DNA of 64,000 nt from Neolentinus lepideus HHB14362 ss-1 (GCA_001632425.1 KV425573.1:322460-386459), one strand, 5' to 3'. Counted from the stretch's first letter, positions 33,456 to 47,900 are shown. Notes: generated from the letters alone by a model not told the origin. Numbers and translations are program-made.

Positions 33456-36400
33456 ATGGCCATAGCACTTACTTCAGAAGATACGCATTTAATGGAACCT
33501 GAGTGTTGGGAAGTTTCTCGTACCTGGGACACCATCCATCAACTCGAGCAACGCATTATGACAAACAAACACAACTTCGAATCATATATGGCACTTCTCA
33601 TGTCTAGATCTCATGTTCTTCAATTGTTCATCTCAGGTATGAAAACTCCGATTTACTATGAGCTGCTGACCGACACTCGTCACTCTCTAGCTTCCAGCGA
33701 TGCCTTCTTCTCGTTCCTTCAGAAAAAAGTAGAAGAGACGTTTCCTCGCCGTCCTGAGCATTTCAGCGATTCCGTATCGTCTAGGCTACTGTCTCATTTG
33801 TCTCTCTCATTGCTCTTTCTGGATTATCCTTCAGGTGTTGACGTTCCAAGCAATTTATCCGAATGCCGGCTATCCGTCGAGCTGTCTAAGCCGGTTCTCG
33901 AAGCTCTTCCAACCTTGGTCTTTGCGGACGATCTGGTGGTTGAAGATGACGATGAGTACTTGTCGACAAGAAAAAGGCAAAAGTCTCAGCGACAGAAGAA
34001 ACAGAGCAGACACAGTGGCAAGAGTACCAATGACGAGGTCGCATTCCGTAGCCTGGGCATTGACACTCCGAGCTCTCCTCAAGAAGCGGAGCGCCTTGGT
34101 CGTGACGTCTTGCAAGAGCAAAAGGAAATATTATCGGTGAGTCCATGTTTTATGTGGCTAGCTTCCAGATCATCTTGATATGGTTAATTTGCACTCTGAT
34201 GCTTAGTATTACTTGAATATTCTCCGCCGACCTGGCCTGGCCGAGTATCTGCAAAAGCTGCACAGCGAACAGCCGGATTCAACTAATACAGTCACTGATT
34301 GCAGTTACAATCCTGAGAGCGATAGCCTTGACAAAGCAGCGAACACAACAGACGAAGCATATACCATGTCAGCCTATCCTATCGTCCAGCCTATGAAAGC
34401 CGCACTCTACTTCGAAAGCGCCAAGGGACTTGGAGACTGGCACATATTCATATCGACTCGAGCGGATCGTGACTTGAGGGATGCGCGCAGAAAGGATTCA
34501 AAGATATTCAAGATCATCATCAAGAAAATACAGTATGGGCATCTTATTTTCTCGCAGTGGTGATTAACGTGCTTTTGGCCGCAGGGAGCTTTCGAAAGGC
34601 CATTTCTCGGATGACAACCAGAAACGTCTCACTGGTCCCAGTCTGGACATTCCGATCTATGAAGCGAAAATGACACGAGATCTACGCTTAGTGGTACGCT
34701 CGCAACTCCTGTATTGAGGGCGGAAGGCTCAGGTGGAAGCTCTAGTATCAAGTCGACTGCCTCCCCGAGTTCGACAGCGATGTAAGTGCACATATAGAAG
34801 GATTATTGTACACACATTTGACGAGCGTATACGCAGATTGAACGCCAAGGTCAGTTGATCACTACCGATGTCTCGCCTATGGCGCTCAGACTGGTTCGTA
34901 GTAATCAAGGTATTTGGCGTGTACACTCACGCTCAAATGGACAATCGCCTCTGGGAGTACGTTGGACATCAGATCTCGCACAGAGGCAAAGAATATAAGA
35001 GAAGGTGCGCTCTTTTGGGGCGAGTACATTCTGGTATTTCCCTGACACATTCAGATGTACATTTCGGAACAAACCTATACATGCTGGAGACACTGTCATC
35101 GCCCCAGCCTCTTTCCCGCCGCAAACCGAGGAGACGGACAACTCTTCTCGAGCAATGCCCTGTATTCCGGGAGAGTATTTGCAGGAGGTGGTTGTGAATC
35201 ACATCTGGAAAGACTTTTCTCCGCTGACCAGCTCTCTGCCCAGATTCATTCCCTTCTAGTGTACGTGTGTCAGATGCAAACTCGTGCTATGTATCGGGCG
35301 TGATAAATGTTGTTAGATTGGAGAAATTTGTCACTTTATCACAGGTACAGTTATTGCTCTGCTGCATTCGACGGTGTACTAACTGGCCCATCTCAAGGCG
35401 TTGCTTAATAGTCAGTGAACTCAGTGCATAGATCTCCGTGTATTCTGACAAGTCGATTGTCAGGTATCCTCGCGGATCGAGACGTTGCTCACGTCTTCGC
35501 TGTTTCGTGCGTTGACAGTTCTTGCACTTAAAGTACACTAACCTTCATGATATCATCAGACCGCAGGAACGCGAAATTATCGAACATCCGTTGTCCTGCT
35601 ATGTTGTTGGTCGCAGTGGGACAGGGTAAGCCCGACCCCCGGGTTATGCCCAATACTAACTGGCAGTGCAGCAAAACGACCACCATGCTTTTCAAGATGC
35701 TTGGCATCCAACGATCCTGGGAGCATGGTAGTCATTCTGTGCCTAAACCACGCCAGGTGTTCGTCACCCGTTCTCGAGTCCTGGCCAGCAAGGTAGAAGA
35801 GTATTTCTCGAAGCTGATAAAGTCTCTCGCCCTCTCGACCGAGGAGCCGAAGAAGCTCCTTCGAGATCCCTCGAGTGAACCTGCACTCCATGAAACTGAC
35901 CTGATGGATCCCGAGGGCGACGTGGAGTGGAGAGCAGACCTTCCTAAGAGGTTCAGCCTTCTGGAAGAGGTTCACTTCCCTTTGTTTGTCACGTTTGAGC
36001 ATGTAAGTTTTAAGGTTGATTTTAAGTCGATCTCTGACTCATTACTTGTGTTTATGTACTTTCAGCTTTGCCAAATGCTAGAAGGAGATCTTGACTTCTC
36101 GGATTCTGCTACTAGTTCAATCTTCTCCGGCAGTGGTATCCATGCTAATGACAGCGACTCTACCGTATCCTATCCTGGGAGTATCTCAGACTGTATGGTC
36201 TCATACGACAAGTTTGTGCATTCATATTGGACTCACCTACCTCAAACATTGATCAAAGGATTGGGTACGCCGACACACTCTTTTACAATTCAAGGCGCTC
36301 ATGTCTGTTTGGCAGATCCGGCGCTCGTTTTCAACGAGATAATGGGTAAATGACTTAATCTTCAGCAATATTCGGTGCTCCGTTGAAAATGTTTTTATCA

Positions 36401-39400
36401 GGTGTAATCAAAGGGTCCGAGCACTCGCTGAGCTTTGCAAATCGATGCATAGATAGGCAGACATATAACACCGTATCTCACCGAGCACAGTCGACTTTCG
36501 CAAATCAACGAGACCTAATATATAGCATCTTCGAGAGCTACCAAAAGCTGAGAAGACAAAGGCAGGAACTTGACAGTGTGGACAGGTAGGATGTACTCAT
36601 AATCTGTCTGGTATCACGCTCACCATATCACTTGTCAAGAACACATTCACTGTTGATGAAACTTGCGGCAGGGATTGGCATGATTGGCGAGAAATTTGAT
36701 TTCCTGTAAGCGTTGTAGCAACTAATTAGAAGTTTATTGAACTATTTGTCAGCTACGTGGATGAGGTACAAGATAATCATCTCATTGATGCATACCGTGG
36801 GTACAGGATCGCTTGGATCACAGACAAATGTGGCTAACAGAGGATCAGTTCTACGGTTGATCTGCAAGAATCCCAATGGGCTTTTCTGGGCCGGGGATAC
36901 CGCGCAAACCATATCGGTTGGGAGTTCATTCAAGTTCAATGATTTAAAGGCATTTCTTTATCGCCTTGAAGTAAGTTATGCTTGAATAATATTGAGCTCC
37001 GCATTAAGGCATGCAGCAGAGAAGTACCAATGCAAGATCCATGTCTCATTCGTCATATTCGTTGCCACAACCACGGATGTTCCAGCTGACAGTGAATTAC
37101 CGATCTCATGCAGGGATTGTGAAATGTGCACATTCGGTTGTTCAGCTCATCACCAAGTTCTGGCCATATGCAATCGATGCATTGGATGAAGAGAAGGGGA
37201 TAGTGGAAGGTCTCCGTCCTGTCTTTTTCGGGAGCTCAGATTCGGACACTGTCCGCTATGAACAATTCTTATTTGGCGAATCGTAAGTGTTTCGCAATCC
37301 CGAACTGCAGTGACTAAGTTATGCTTTAGGAAGGCTCGCATCGAATTCGGTGCAAGGCAATGTGACCTCCTTCAATGGCGTGAATCGTGGAGAGAAGCGG
37401 GCTAATGATCTTGACCACAGGCATACTTGTTCGAAATGAAGCTGCACGAGATGAGCTGCGCAAACAAGTCGGAGAAATAGGCCTGATCATGTATGACGTC
37501 TGTCGGTCATCATGAACAACCATATTGACGGCTATTTCTACCAGGACATTGTACGAGAGCAAAGGACTCGAGTTCGACGATGTAGGTTGCATGAACTATG
37601 GAGATATCTGGTTAACTCTATCCCCAGGTCCTCTTGTATAATTTCTTTACAGATTCGACATCAGACCTCAGTCAATGGCGAGTGGTCCTCAATGCTGTCT
37701 CACAACAGCAGGGAATAAGGATCTTCGCCCCTGCATTTGATGAACTCCGTCATGCCGGTATATGTAGCGAGGTGCGTAAAAACTTTTGATACAGTCTACA
37801 TCTTACAGAATGGGGCACTCCGCATACAGCTCAAATTCCTGTATGTTGCAATTACCCGTGCCCGTAATAACCTTTGGATATTTGATCCTTCGGAACGTGC
37901 GGAACCTATGCAGGTATGTGAATCAAGTTTTCTACTAGTTGATACGATGCTCAGTCTACCACCAGCTTTTCTGGCGCAGTGAAGGCTTAATCGATGTCTA
38001 TACACCGGAAATGGAGCTGCCTCAGCTGGCAGTCGCATCAACCCCAGAGGAGTGGTTCAAGGCTGGCAGGACCCTATTTGATAATCGCCGTTACTTTCAG
38101 GCTTTGCATTGCTTCAAGCGTGCGGATATGCCACAGGAAATTGCGATTTCGAATGCATTCCACCTGCGAGATCGTGCGAAGTCCACGTCAGAGGAACCGT
38201 CAGTCCGTACCCAGTCCTTCACACAAGCTGCCGATGCTTTCGTCGCTGTGGCGAATACTTCGAGTAAAGCCCACCTCAAGCGCAGGTATATGAGGTATGC
38301 TGCGGATTGTTTTGTCGATGCAGGAGACGACAAAAGGGCAGGTCAAGCCTTCTTCGATGCCGAGGAATTCGATCACGCCGCTTCTCGATATTACAAAGCC
38401 GGTTTATTTGACGAAGCAGTGGAGGTCATCCGAAGCCGCAAGGTGGACCAGCAGTTAGCTGATAAAGTGGAGCACACAGCCCGTCTCTTCTACATTCAGA
38501 AGAAGAAGCTAAGGTATGTGACTTATATCCTTGGTTGATATGCATACATTAACAGGTCTCTGATAACGCAGGAGGGCTGCTGATCTGTTTGCATCAGTTG
38601 ATGAGCAACTAGACTTTATGGAAGAATATGGGTTTGACGATGCACGGGCGGATGTTCTAGAAGGCATGGGCAGATTTGCAGAGGCCGGCGAGGTTCATCT
38701 CATGGAAGGTCGAGTTTTTGACGGAATGCGGGCCCTTCTCAAGGCCCGAAACAATGCCTCTGCAGTTCGACGAGCAAAGGAATATTTGGTGGACTGCTTC
38801 TGGCGCATATTCGCGCTGGGTCGAGATGTCAATCAAGATCACCTTCAATTGAAACAATTGTTAGATTGGGTGGCTCAGTTTGAGCGAGTTGGCGGAGAGT
38901 GCGAGTCTGACAACGAAGTGAGTCCACTGTTTACCTGATCAAAGTAGCATCAGCCTCACTGGGACATGACAAGATGTGTATGTTCAAGGCCATGGGTTCC
39001 AACGACACCGCTGAGCTCCGCAGAATGGCACTTGTACTACGGAACAGTAACCGCAAAGCTGCCGCACTCCTGTGTTTCTCTCGGATCTTTGGCACTCAAC
39101 CCAGACCTTTACTTCCGAGCACGTCCCTGCAAGAAGCAAGCATCATCTTGTGTCATTTTCAGGCCTACGTCGAGCTTCTGCGTGAAGTAGCTGATCACCA
39201 GAATCCATACTCCTCCAATTCCATCCGCAAGCTCTTTGGATTCGAGGTTGAAGCGGATAATGGAGGAATCGTCTTGCCCAGAGGAACATTCTTCTTCAAG
39301 GCCGTCCCGCAGAAGAGGATGCGTTCCCTTAGACCTAGTGATGAGGGGGTTAAGTTATCTGAAGCAGAGTTCCATGACCTCTACAAACAGTCCTTGATTA

Positions 39401-41947
39401 ACCATCTCAAGTCTGTGGTACTCAATGAGAATGAGTGCTGCTTAGAACTCAAGGCACTACGACCCTGTATCGTCGCAACGTTCGGGGCGGGACGTTGCAA
39501 TGCAGGAGATAGTTGTTCTTGGGATCACGGTGTTGCTATAGATCCCACTGGCGATACGTATAATTTGCGGGTTACCGTTCATCTGCGGCAAATGCAGATA
39601 ATGGATTCAATACTGCACTGTATGTCAGGTGGAGACCGCGAGCGGCGACAAAGGTATGCCAGCTAACAGTGATTGATGGAACTCATGACTGAACATTTTC
39701 AATAGGACTTGGCTTGCTAGACTCTACGAAACATTGAATCCGCCGCATTCTGCCTTAGGCAGTTTAGCAAATCTGGATCTCTCGCGGCTACCCGAGGAAA
39801 CCAAACGTCTCATAAGGGGTTGGCTCGGAAACCTCCTTTATTCGCCCAGTCTCTATGCTCTGCGGGATGAATTCATCATGAACTTCGCACTCACAGCTTG
39901 CCTGGGCTTCACGTTCCACAGAGAGCAAGCCTACAACTACATAGTGCGCTCGCCTTCAGTGCAGTGGTTCGTAAACCAGGGTTTGGAGCTGTCTCAAGCT
40001 CCTTTAGATCTATGTCTGCTCTTGGAGAGTGAGAGCAACGACTGCTTAAAAAGGGGTGTGATGTTCTTTGAGTGAGTCCAAGTTTATTTCATAATTGGTT
40101 CACCATGTAATCTGAAACCCTCCAATTCAGATCTGCCACGATGGCGAACATACAGATAGACCTCAACTTGCTATGCGGTCTTATGGAAAGGCTATGCGGT
40201 GCCCTAGTCCTATGTCGTAATTATCAAAATGGGGCTAAACGTACCCTCCATGGCGTGACCCTGCCACGATCGTGGCTACTGGCCCTTATCCCTGTCTTGA
40301 AGAATATGCAGTACAAAGCTACCAGTCACCTGTGGATTCTCGTCAATGCTATGGCCAATCTGTCGAGGGCAATACTGTTCCCGGGTCCGAATTGTAAGTT
40401 CCCGCTTCACGAGTGTGCAAGTAGGGATTCATTGATGAGTTCCAACAGCCCACCTTCACTTCGAGGGCCGTAGCATTTCACACCATAGTGGCCAAGTCCG
40501 GAATGTATTCGTGGTTCGCATGTAAGTGATATTCATCGTCCTATTCCTCTGGTGTAGCAAGGGCTCATATTACGGATAACTAGATTTTGGTGCATGTCTC
40601 TGCGTACGTCTTCCATTATCTCGCACCATGACGTCGTTCCTTACTAGTGCTTCTTACAAGTCGGTTACAACGTGCGGGACGACAAAATGAGGGACGTAAT
40701 CAGAGAGCACCTTACCTCTTTCCGAGGAAGCAGTTATAAGTTTCCTCTTGTCTGTGACAGGTATGACTTCCTAGCTGCTGCGAGTCCAAGGTCTCTCCCT
40801 TATTCAGCCTCTCAGATTCATAAATGCGGCCAGATGGGAAGATCTGGCCAAAGCTGTGCGGCGACCCCTTAGCACTATGCTTGCAGCTCAAGGATCCCCG
40901 GACATGTTGATCGAGCTGCGTGACGCCAAGAGGGAACACTCACCCCAAAGCATGCTCTCCGGTGTGCATCGGATTATCTATAGAAACATTGAAGACATTC
41001 GCCACCTTCTGTTAATAACATCCCTATCCCGCCAACCTGCTTTGTTGCGGGCGGATGCTGAAGTCTTCAAGCCTAAGACAGCGACGCAACATGGTCCCGA
41101 AGGCGAGGATCCAGATACGTCAGCAGCTGTTCCTGGCGAGGGTGCAGACGCAGCCGATTTAGAGGAGATACCGGAGGAAGTTGCACCGGACAACGTGGAA
41201 GAGGTGGTGGAAGTAGACGTGGATGAAGTGGCTGGTACACCGCAAGAGAGGCGAGCGGCTACGATCATCCAAACCGCATTCCGACGCTTCCATGGCAGGC
41301 GACGCAATCGAGCGGCAGCAGTCATCCAGCGCGCCGCTCGACGCTTCCGCCGTCGCCAAAATATGTTGAAGGCATGCGCATACACCCCCAGAGGCCGTGT
41401 TTGGAAACTGTGCTTGGAGGTTATCCAAACCAATCACTGGACGAACAGGCGCTACAGAGTCATGTTCCTAGGGCCCTTCGTCCATGCCTGGGTTTGCCTC
41501 GAATCCCTATATTCCTACGCTTCATCAGGGAAAGAAAAGGCGAAAAAAAGGCTGAGGCACGCACAGCACCAAGAATTGGATGAAGTGAGCAACCGCATGA
41601 CACAGTTCGGGTAAGCCAGAATATGGAGAGATCCGGAGCAGGCATACTCATTCTTGTATTATAGCAACCTGCTCAAGCGTGTCGTCGCTTTGCAGAAACT
41701 GCTGCAGCCGAAATCTAGTCTGCATAGCTGCTGTGACATATCCAAACTCGTCGCACATGTTTCAGAGATCAAGGGACTCCTTGAACATATCCGGGAGCAG
41801 AGGATGCCACTCGGTGCCATTGAGAACTGCGAGGAGGATATGCAAATCGCTTTCAAGGGAATAGTTCAAAGCAAGTTGCCACCAAAACGCAAACCTCTCC
41901 CGCAGGTGGTGGTTGATGATTACGATTTTGCTGAAGAGATATGGTAG
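33456..41947 (+). CDS. TRANK1-like superfamily 1 (UvrD-type) helicase domain protein
   Basis: This giant gene has about 25 short introns and encodes roughly 2,300 residues (estimate). I followed the reading frame through every junction to the stop at 41945-41947 without meeting a lesion. SF1 motifs are present: P-loop GRSGTGKTTTM (split by an intron at 35626-35671), DEVQDN near 36765, GLFWAGDTAQTIS, LTVNYRSHAGIV, ESKGLEFDDV and the arginine-finger box VAITRARNNLWIF near 37850. Downstream are a helical, TPR-like region (37990-38930), a CCCH zinc finger (CIVATFGAGRCNAGDSCSWDH), and two IQ-type helices (ATIIQTAFRRF and AAVIQRAARRF, near 41255-41345) that could bind calmodulin. The architecture matches fungal proteins named after TPR-and-ankyrin-repeat protein 1. 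Its function is unknown; RNA or DNA remodelling is an inference. Confidence 0.85.
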
Positions 41948-42186
41948 CACGGTATTGCAGGCTGAGGATGCCTTGAAATGCATGGTACCTCCCTATCACG
42001 TACCTTATGCACGAGACTTCGATTTAACACCCATGTATTTCCGATCTTGCATTTATCATTTTCGTCAGTTGTATTAAATAATACTTGTGATAGTCATGTG
42101 TGTGGCGGAAGAGTGGCATCTGAGTGCTTCTCAGATTTCCATCGGCGTGACGTCTGGTTCGAACATTCAAAGATCGATCTTGCATT

Positions 42187-43691
42187 ATGGTGCTACATCT
42201 CCTCGATCTTCCCTTTGATATAGTACAAGAAATAACTCTTCATCTCGTGTCGCCTGGTGATCTTTCGCACCTCGCAACCACCTGCAAGAGAGCGCAGGAA
42301 GTCGTGGTTCCTTTCCTTTCCTCCTCAATATCTTTCTGAGGACCAGAAGTGGGAAGAATTGAAGGGAGGATAATGAGTTTCTGGCGGTTCGTGTCAGCTG
42401 GATCTTACAATCGCTGTGTTCACCTTCAGGCATTGAGTCTACCGAGTAGGCTGAGTTCGGTACCCAGACCGCTATCAACAGGTGCGGTGCTAGTGGAGGA
42501 GCAGCGACTCAGTCCGGTGGCCTACGATTCCCTTGCTGACGTGCTAGAGCATGCCAGCAATCTGCGAGAAATAGAGGTCGTGGATATGGAACTATTACTC
42601 ACGGGGAGTCCAAGGATCGCCGCAGCCCTCGTTGATATGTGTCCCCGTCTATCCAACTTAAAGATGGCACTACGTGATAATGCTATCTGTATGGATACAC
42701 TCCAACGGATGCGACATCTCAAGGAAGTCAATCTGTACCTCGATACCAGCTCGCTTTTATCCACTGCAATAGTGCATGCCTTTCAGTCGACGCCGACTAT
42801 TCTCAAACTGTCTTCAGTATTCTCTCTCCAATTGTCTGGTGATTTGCACATGCCATACGTTGACCATCTCGAGTTACTTGGCCCAACATTACGAGTGGAC
42901 CATATCGCCCGTGCGTTCCCGAATCTGCGAAGGCTGACATTGCATCAAGGATTCCCAAGAAACTTAAGAGAGGAACTCGTCTACACGGACATCAGGCCTT
43001 GCTGGCAGAATCTCGACTTCTTACAAGGAGACGCAGATTCGCTCTACAGAACGAAGGTTGTGTGTCCCGTCTCTTGTCTAAAAGTGGTCCTACATCCCTA
43101 TCACGTCCTGCGCGGCAGCATCAAGACAATTCCAGAGGACAAGCGACTACTTTCTATATTTGATGCCGCCTCGCCGATTTCTTTGTCGTTCGCCACACAG
43201 ACAAAGCCTACAAGGCAATTTCTCAGTAGTCTTGTCCCGTCCACCCCACGTCTCCGGTTCTTGCACATGGTGTTGGAACCCAAAGAATGGAAGTCACCTG
43301 TGGGACGTGCATCGACTGATATATTGGAGACACTCGTGAATCAATTCATACATCTCTTGGGGGTTATTACTGACGCACTCTCGAGACATGGATGCCAGAT
43401 GCTCTTTCTGGTCTCCCGGCAATATATCTATCTGTACATATTGGCGTAGTCGTGGCGCTATTCCAGATGCATGATAAGCGTTTCCGAGACGCGTTGGCTC
43501 TCCGATTCGCCCAAGCTCTCCCTTCTGTCCGTTTCTTCGAACTGGGCTTGAAGGCTGCTGATAACGAGGAATATCCTCATCGGTGGTGGTATAAATTTGA
43601 AGATATGCCAGAGAAATTGCGTCAGGGGGAGCAGCTTCGGGATGGCCGTGCCTGGAGAGATTATTGGTCCAAACAGGTTCTGCGTACCTGA
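42187..43691 (+). CDS. F-box / leucine-rich-like protein with a disturbed frame
   Basis: The ATG at 42187 opens an F-box: MVLHLLDLPFDIVQEITLHL, then VSPGDLSHLATTCKRAQE. The frame hits TGA at 42337-42339. Coding-like sequence resumes in the same frame from about 42360 and runs to 43335, with leucine-rich repeats such as HLKEVNLYL and FPNLRRLTL. A clear 50-bp intron (43336-43385) joins a last exon ending at 43691. Between 42337 and 42365 a different frame reads naturally (SEDQKWEELKG), suggesting two compensating indels, or an intron I cannot resolve. It would act as substrate receptor of an SCF ubiquitin ligase. It is either a recent pseudogene or a misjudged splice. Confidence 0.6.
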
Positions 43692-44978
43692 ATATTCAAT
43701 ATTCGGATGAGGCTGCGGTCGGTCCGGCTGAACATGCAGACATCAATTACCTTCGTCCTGAAGTCGGGTCTCATACGATCCAAAAAGGCCCCAAACGCTT
43801 CCGTGGACCGTGGTAGATTAGACGATGATTTGACGATTCCCCGAGAGCATCCGGCTGATGTCTCAAATCCAGCATCACACCGTTCTCTCCTTCTGTCCAC
43901 CTGCGTTAAAAAACACTGTATTCCTTGGGATATCTCTTTGTGGCCTCTAGCCTCTGGGACAACTTCTGTCAGCCTTCTGAGGGCCACATCGGTGGTCTGT
44001 TGCTCAGTAGACTGAGAGATGCCCGAATCTAAGCCGTTTTATTGGAGATGGCCTTAGATAGCCCATCGAATCGGAGAACTGGACCAACCTCAAATTCAGT
44101 AGCGAATTGTGATGGCGGCTGCGGTACCGTGTCATTGTAAACGTGATAATATGGAGTCCTTAGGCTTGTAACCACCCCCTTGTAGTGCGATTTGGGTAGG
44201 ATCTTGCTAGAAACGTCGCTGAGAGGACAGCTATGAGCATACTCGGAGTACTCCTCACCTCAGACAATGCATTCACGGGAAATTCTCATATCGTTACTTG
44301 GTTTGGGATCATTGATGTAATGAACGAGGCTGGGAGCTCAGCACCATAGCCTGGCTGTATTCGCTTACGCTTCAATACGCCTAGAGCTCTCATCCTATGA
44401 TCCAGAACATTGCGTACAGTCAGGACCCAATCAGACATGTCACAGGCCTCTTACCGAATCCACGCTAAGTACTCTGTCCGATGTCTAAGACATATATATT
44501 GACATTAATGTCATGCCCGGTTTTCCTTACAGACACTATCTCCAAGCATATTGGTCGTAGCTTACTGAATGATGAATCTTGTCTCATTGAGAATGCCTTC
44601 AGATCTGCTTCTGCATTCGCCGAGGAAAGGCGAGCATATAGATCACACATGAAACCTTAGAGGATGTAAAGCGAAAAGGACCGTCTCTCGCACAACAAAC
44701 GTTATCACCACTGCTAGTCTCATAAGCTTGGAATTATAGCTCTGTAGATCGTCTTGCTCAGTGGAGCATCACCGTATTGAGATTCGAAATTTTGAAGACG
44801 CAGTTGGGAGGTCCCCGGCCCCCGGATTCGAAGGCGCTTCCGGTGTGTTGAAAGAATGCCGCGTGGCATGATTGCCGGTGATCTCAGGCCGTGAAGTTCG
44901 CTGCCTGTTGTGATCCATGCAGCATCCCTATTGACTCAGTGCGACACACTGTTCGAATAAGAAGAGTTTAACGCACCA
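43692..44978. other. Gene-free stretch upstream of the chloride channel
   Basis: No supported gene, RNA or repeat was found. A coding-like frame follows the F-box gene at about 43690-43815 and may be an alternative 3' end of it. The remainder shows nothing I recognise. Confidence 0.5.
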
Positions 44979-47900
44979 ATGGCTATAGAAGAGCCCCATA
45001 CTGAGTCTGATTTGTCTGATAGAGACTGGGAGAACGCTCGGTGAGTACAAGTGTCGTGGTATGAGCGCAAGGACTTACAATTTCACTGATACCCTTCGGG
45101 CCGCAAGTGTATCGTCTGCCTGGTTTGAGTCCGAGTCACAAGACGCAGAACTTCAAGCATTGAACTCGGAGCTCTCGCAATGGACGGATAAGTCAGACAC
45201 GAAGCGGCACCTTCATAGGTATCGTGACGGGAGTACTATCGACTGGCTTTATGAAGAAAGCCTTGAAAGGGAGAGGAAACATAGGCTGAGGAGTCAGCGA
45301 GGCGCGAGAAGTATCCTGCTGCCCACTCTGGATACAATGAAGATGTGGCTCGTTATAGTAGCCACGGGCATAGGAGTTGGAGTGACTGGTGCTTGGTTGG
45401 ACGTCCTAGTCAAATGGTACGCCGTATCCACATCGAGGACATAATTTATGTGGTACTTAAGCTCTCCGAACAATTGGATTATTTAAGGCTAGGTGATATT
45501 CGCGAAGGTCGCTGCTCGTATGGATTCTTCTACAACCAGGTAGCATGCTGTAGCGGCTTAGATCGTATGTTATCTTGCCCAGCACAGCTCTTGATGCGCA
45601 TTCAATGATACCTTGTAGCTGGCGAAATTTGTACAGAATGGCAGACATGGTCGGAGTGGTTTCGCATTCGCTCTATTCTCGGCCAATCGCTATTACAATC
45701 TTTCGTATACATGGCTTTGGCCGTAAGTCATCATATTCGGCGATGGATGGATAGATGGAAGGCATGACACGACTAAACAGGTCGTCTTCGCGGGAAGCGC
45801 TGCAATTCTGGTCCAATCCTACGCACCTTAGTATGTCCCTTTTTCCAGTGCTGCTTCTGATATTGACTGTGGCTGCTAGCGCCTTCCATACTGGAAGTAA
45901 GCTCGAGTTACTAAGGAATACGTAACCTGCTCAATGCTTGTCATGTTCTATCCAGTTCCCGAAATCAAAGCGGTCCGTGCATTCCCAAATACATTGACTT
46001 TATACCTTCATCAATTTTGTCCAGATACTTGGTGGTTACGTTCTGGACGCCTTCCTGAGTCCTTGGACCCTCCTCATCAAGGGACTTGGATTAGCTCTGT
46101 CTGTCGCATCCGGTCTATCTCTTGGGAAAGAGGTTGGTAGCACAATGGTCGAGTTCGTTGAGCCTTCATGCATATTGTCTTCGGTAAAATAGGGTCCTCT
46201 GGTGCATGTGGCATGTTGTATGGCGTACAGCCTGTCTGGCTTCTTCCACCAATTGCGGCACAATGAAGGTATGTATATTTACTTGCTCAAGTAACTCTTA
46301 CTAATGTATATGTATATGTTAATCAGCCCGGAAACGGAAGTTGTTAGCTGCAGCCGCGGTAGCTGGAGTATCTGTTGCTTTTGGCAGTCCCTTAGGCGGT
46401 GTTTTGTTCGGATTGGAAGGTCCGGATAACTTACGGTGCTTCTAGTTATGCTGATGCATTCTTTGGATTTAGAGCTCGAAACATTCTCGAACGAGAACGA
46501 TGTCATATGGCGTGGATTTGTGACGTCTGTAATCGCGGCAGTCTCGCTACAATATGTAGATCCCTTCGGAACGTCGAAACTGGTCTTATTCCAGGTATAC
46601 TTCATTATACCCAAATAGTCTTGACGGTCACTAATTGCGTAGTAGGTAACGAGTGGAAGCGATACCTGGCGAGGGTTTGAGCTGGTCGATATCCGTGTTT
46701 CGCCTTCAATTCTGTTTTGCTGACTAACAGCTGAGCTATAGGTTCCTTGGCTCTTCTTGGGCGTGATTGGCGTAAGTAATAATCCACAGGCACTGATATT
46801 GTCATAACAACGCTGGTTTAGGGTATTCTGGGCTCCGTCCTGATCAAGTTGAATGTAGCAGCAGCAGTATACCGCAGGAACAGCATTCTGCATGAATGGC
46901 CCGTTCTGGAAGTAATCGGTGTCAGTGCCGTTACAGCAGCTATAAGCTATCTTGTGGTTTTCCTTAGGTATGATTTGCAGTCCGCCCTTTTCTTTCATCT
47001 TATGCCACAATACTGCATAGAGTGCAGTCATCGGAACTGGTGGCGAATTTGTTTCAAGAATGTGATGCAAACAGAGGGGATTATCATGGTCTTTGCAAGT
47101 GAGCTCGGGTGTTCTTGCTGATCTCATGCCAGAATTGACATGGAGTGCAGTCCGGTTGCGATGTGGCGCAACATCTTTCTTTTGCTCCTTACTGCAGTTG
47201 TCAAGATCGGATTGACTGCGTGGACGTTTGGTATGATGGTGAGTGAGGCCGTTCTCCGCGGCGCAGGGTGGATGGACTGAAGGAATTTAAGGTACCTGCG
47301 GGTATCTTCCTCCCAACGATCGCCATAGGTGCTTCGCTCGGTCGGGCCGTTGGTCTTCTGACGTATGTAATGTTCATACCTCGTGAGCTCTACATGATGT
47401 CTGAACTATCTTAGGCAAGGCCTGTATCGAGCACGTCCCACTTCTTGGGTTTTCTCGTCTTGTCCACCGGATCCTACAGTAAGGTGTATATCTCCAGGTT
47501 TCTATGCCGTCATTGGCGCTTCGGCGATGCTCGGTGGTGTTACTCGAATGACCAGTAGGTGGTGTCGTTGCAGTGCATAGCGACCACTTCAGTACTGACA
47601 AGAGCTCGCAGTTTCCCTGGTCGTAATTGTATTCGAAGTATGTTTATCAATTGTTTGCCTCTTGAAATAGACTCTGATCCCTCTATTCAGCTTACCGGTG
47701 CACTTTCGCATGTCCTGCCTATCATGATATCCGTGATGGTATCGAAATGGGTAGGCGACGCATTTGGTGAAGGCGGTATATACTCCGCCTGGATTGCTAT
47801 GAGACGATATCCTTGGCTACCATCCGTGGAATACAGGGACAAAGGCGGAATAGCGGCTCATGTAATGAAACCTTTGGAAGAACTAGTGGTGATTGAGAAT

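Noticed and set aside
44815..44850. A tRNA-like T-loop (ggattcgaa) near 44825
   Set aside because: No matching acceptor stem, D-arm or anticodon arm can be drawn around it.
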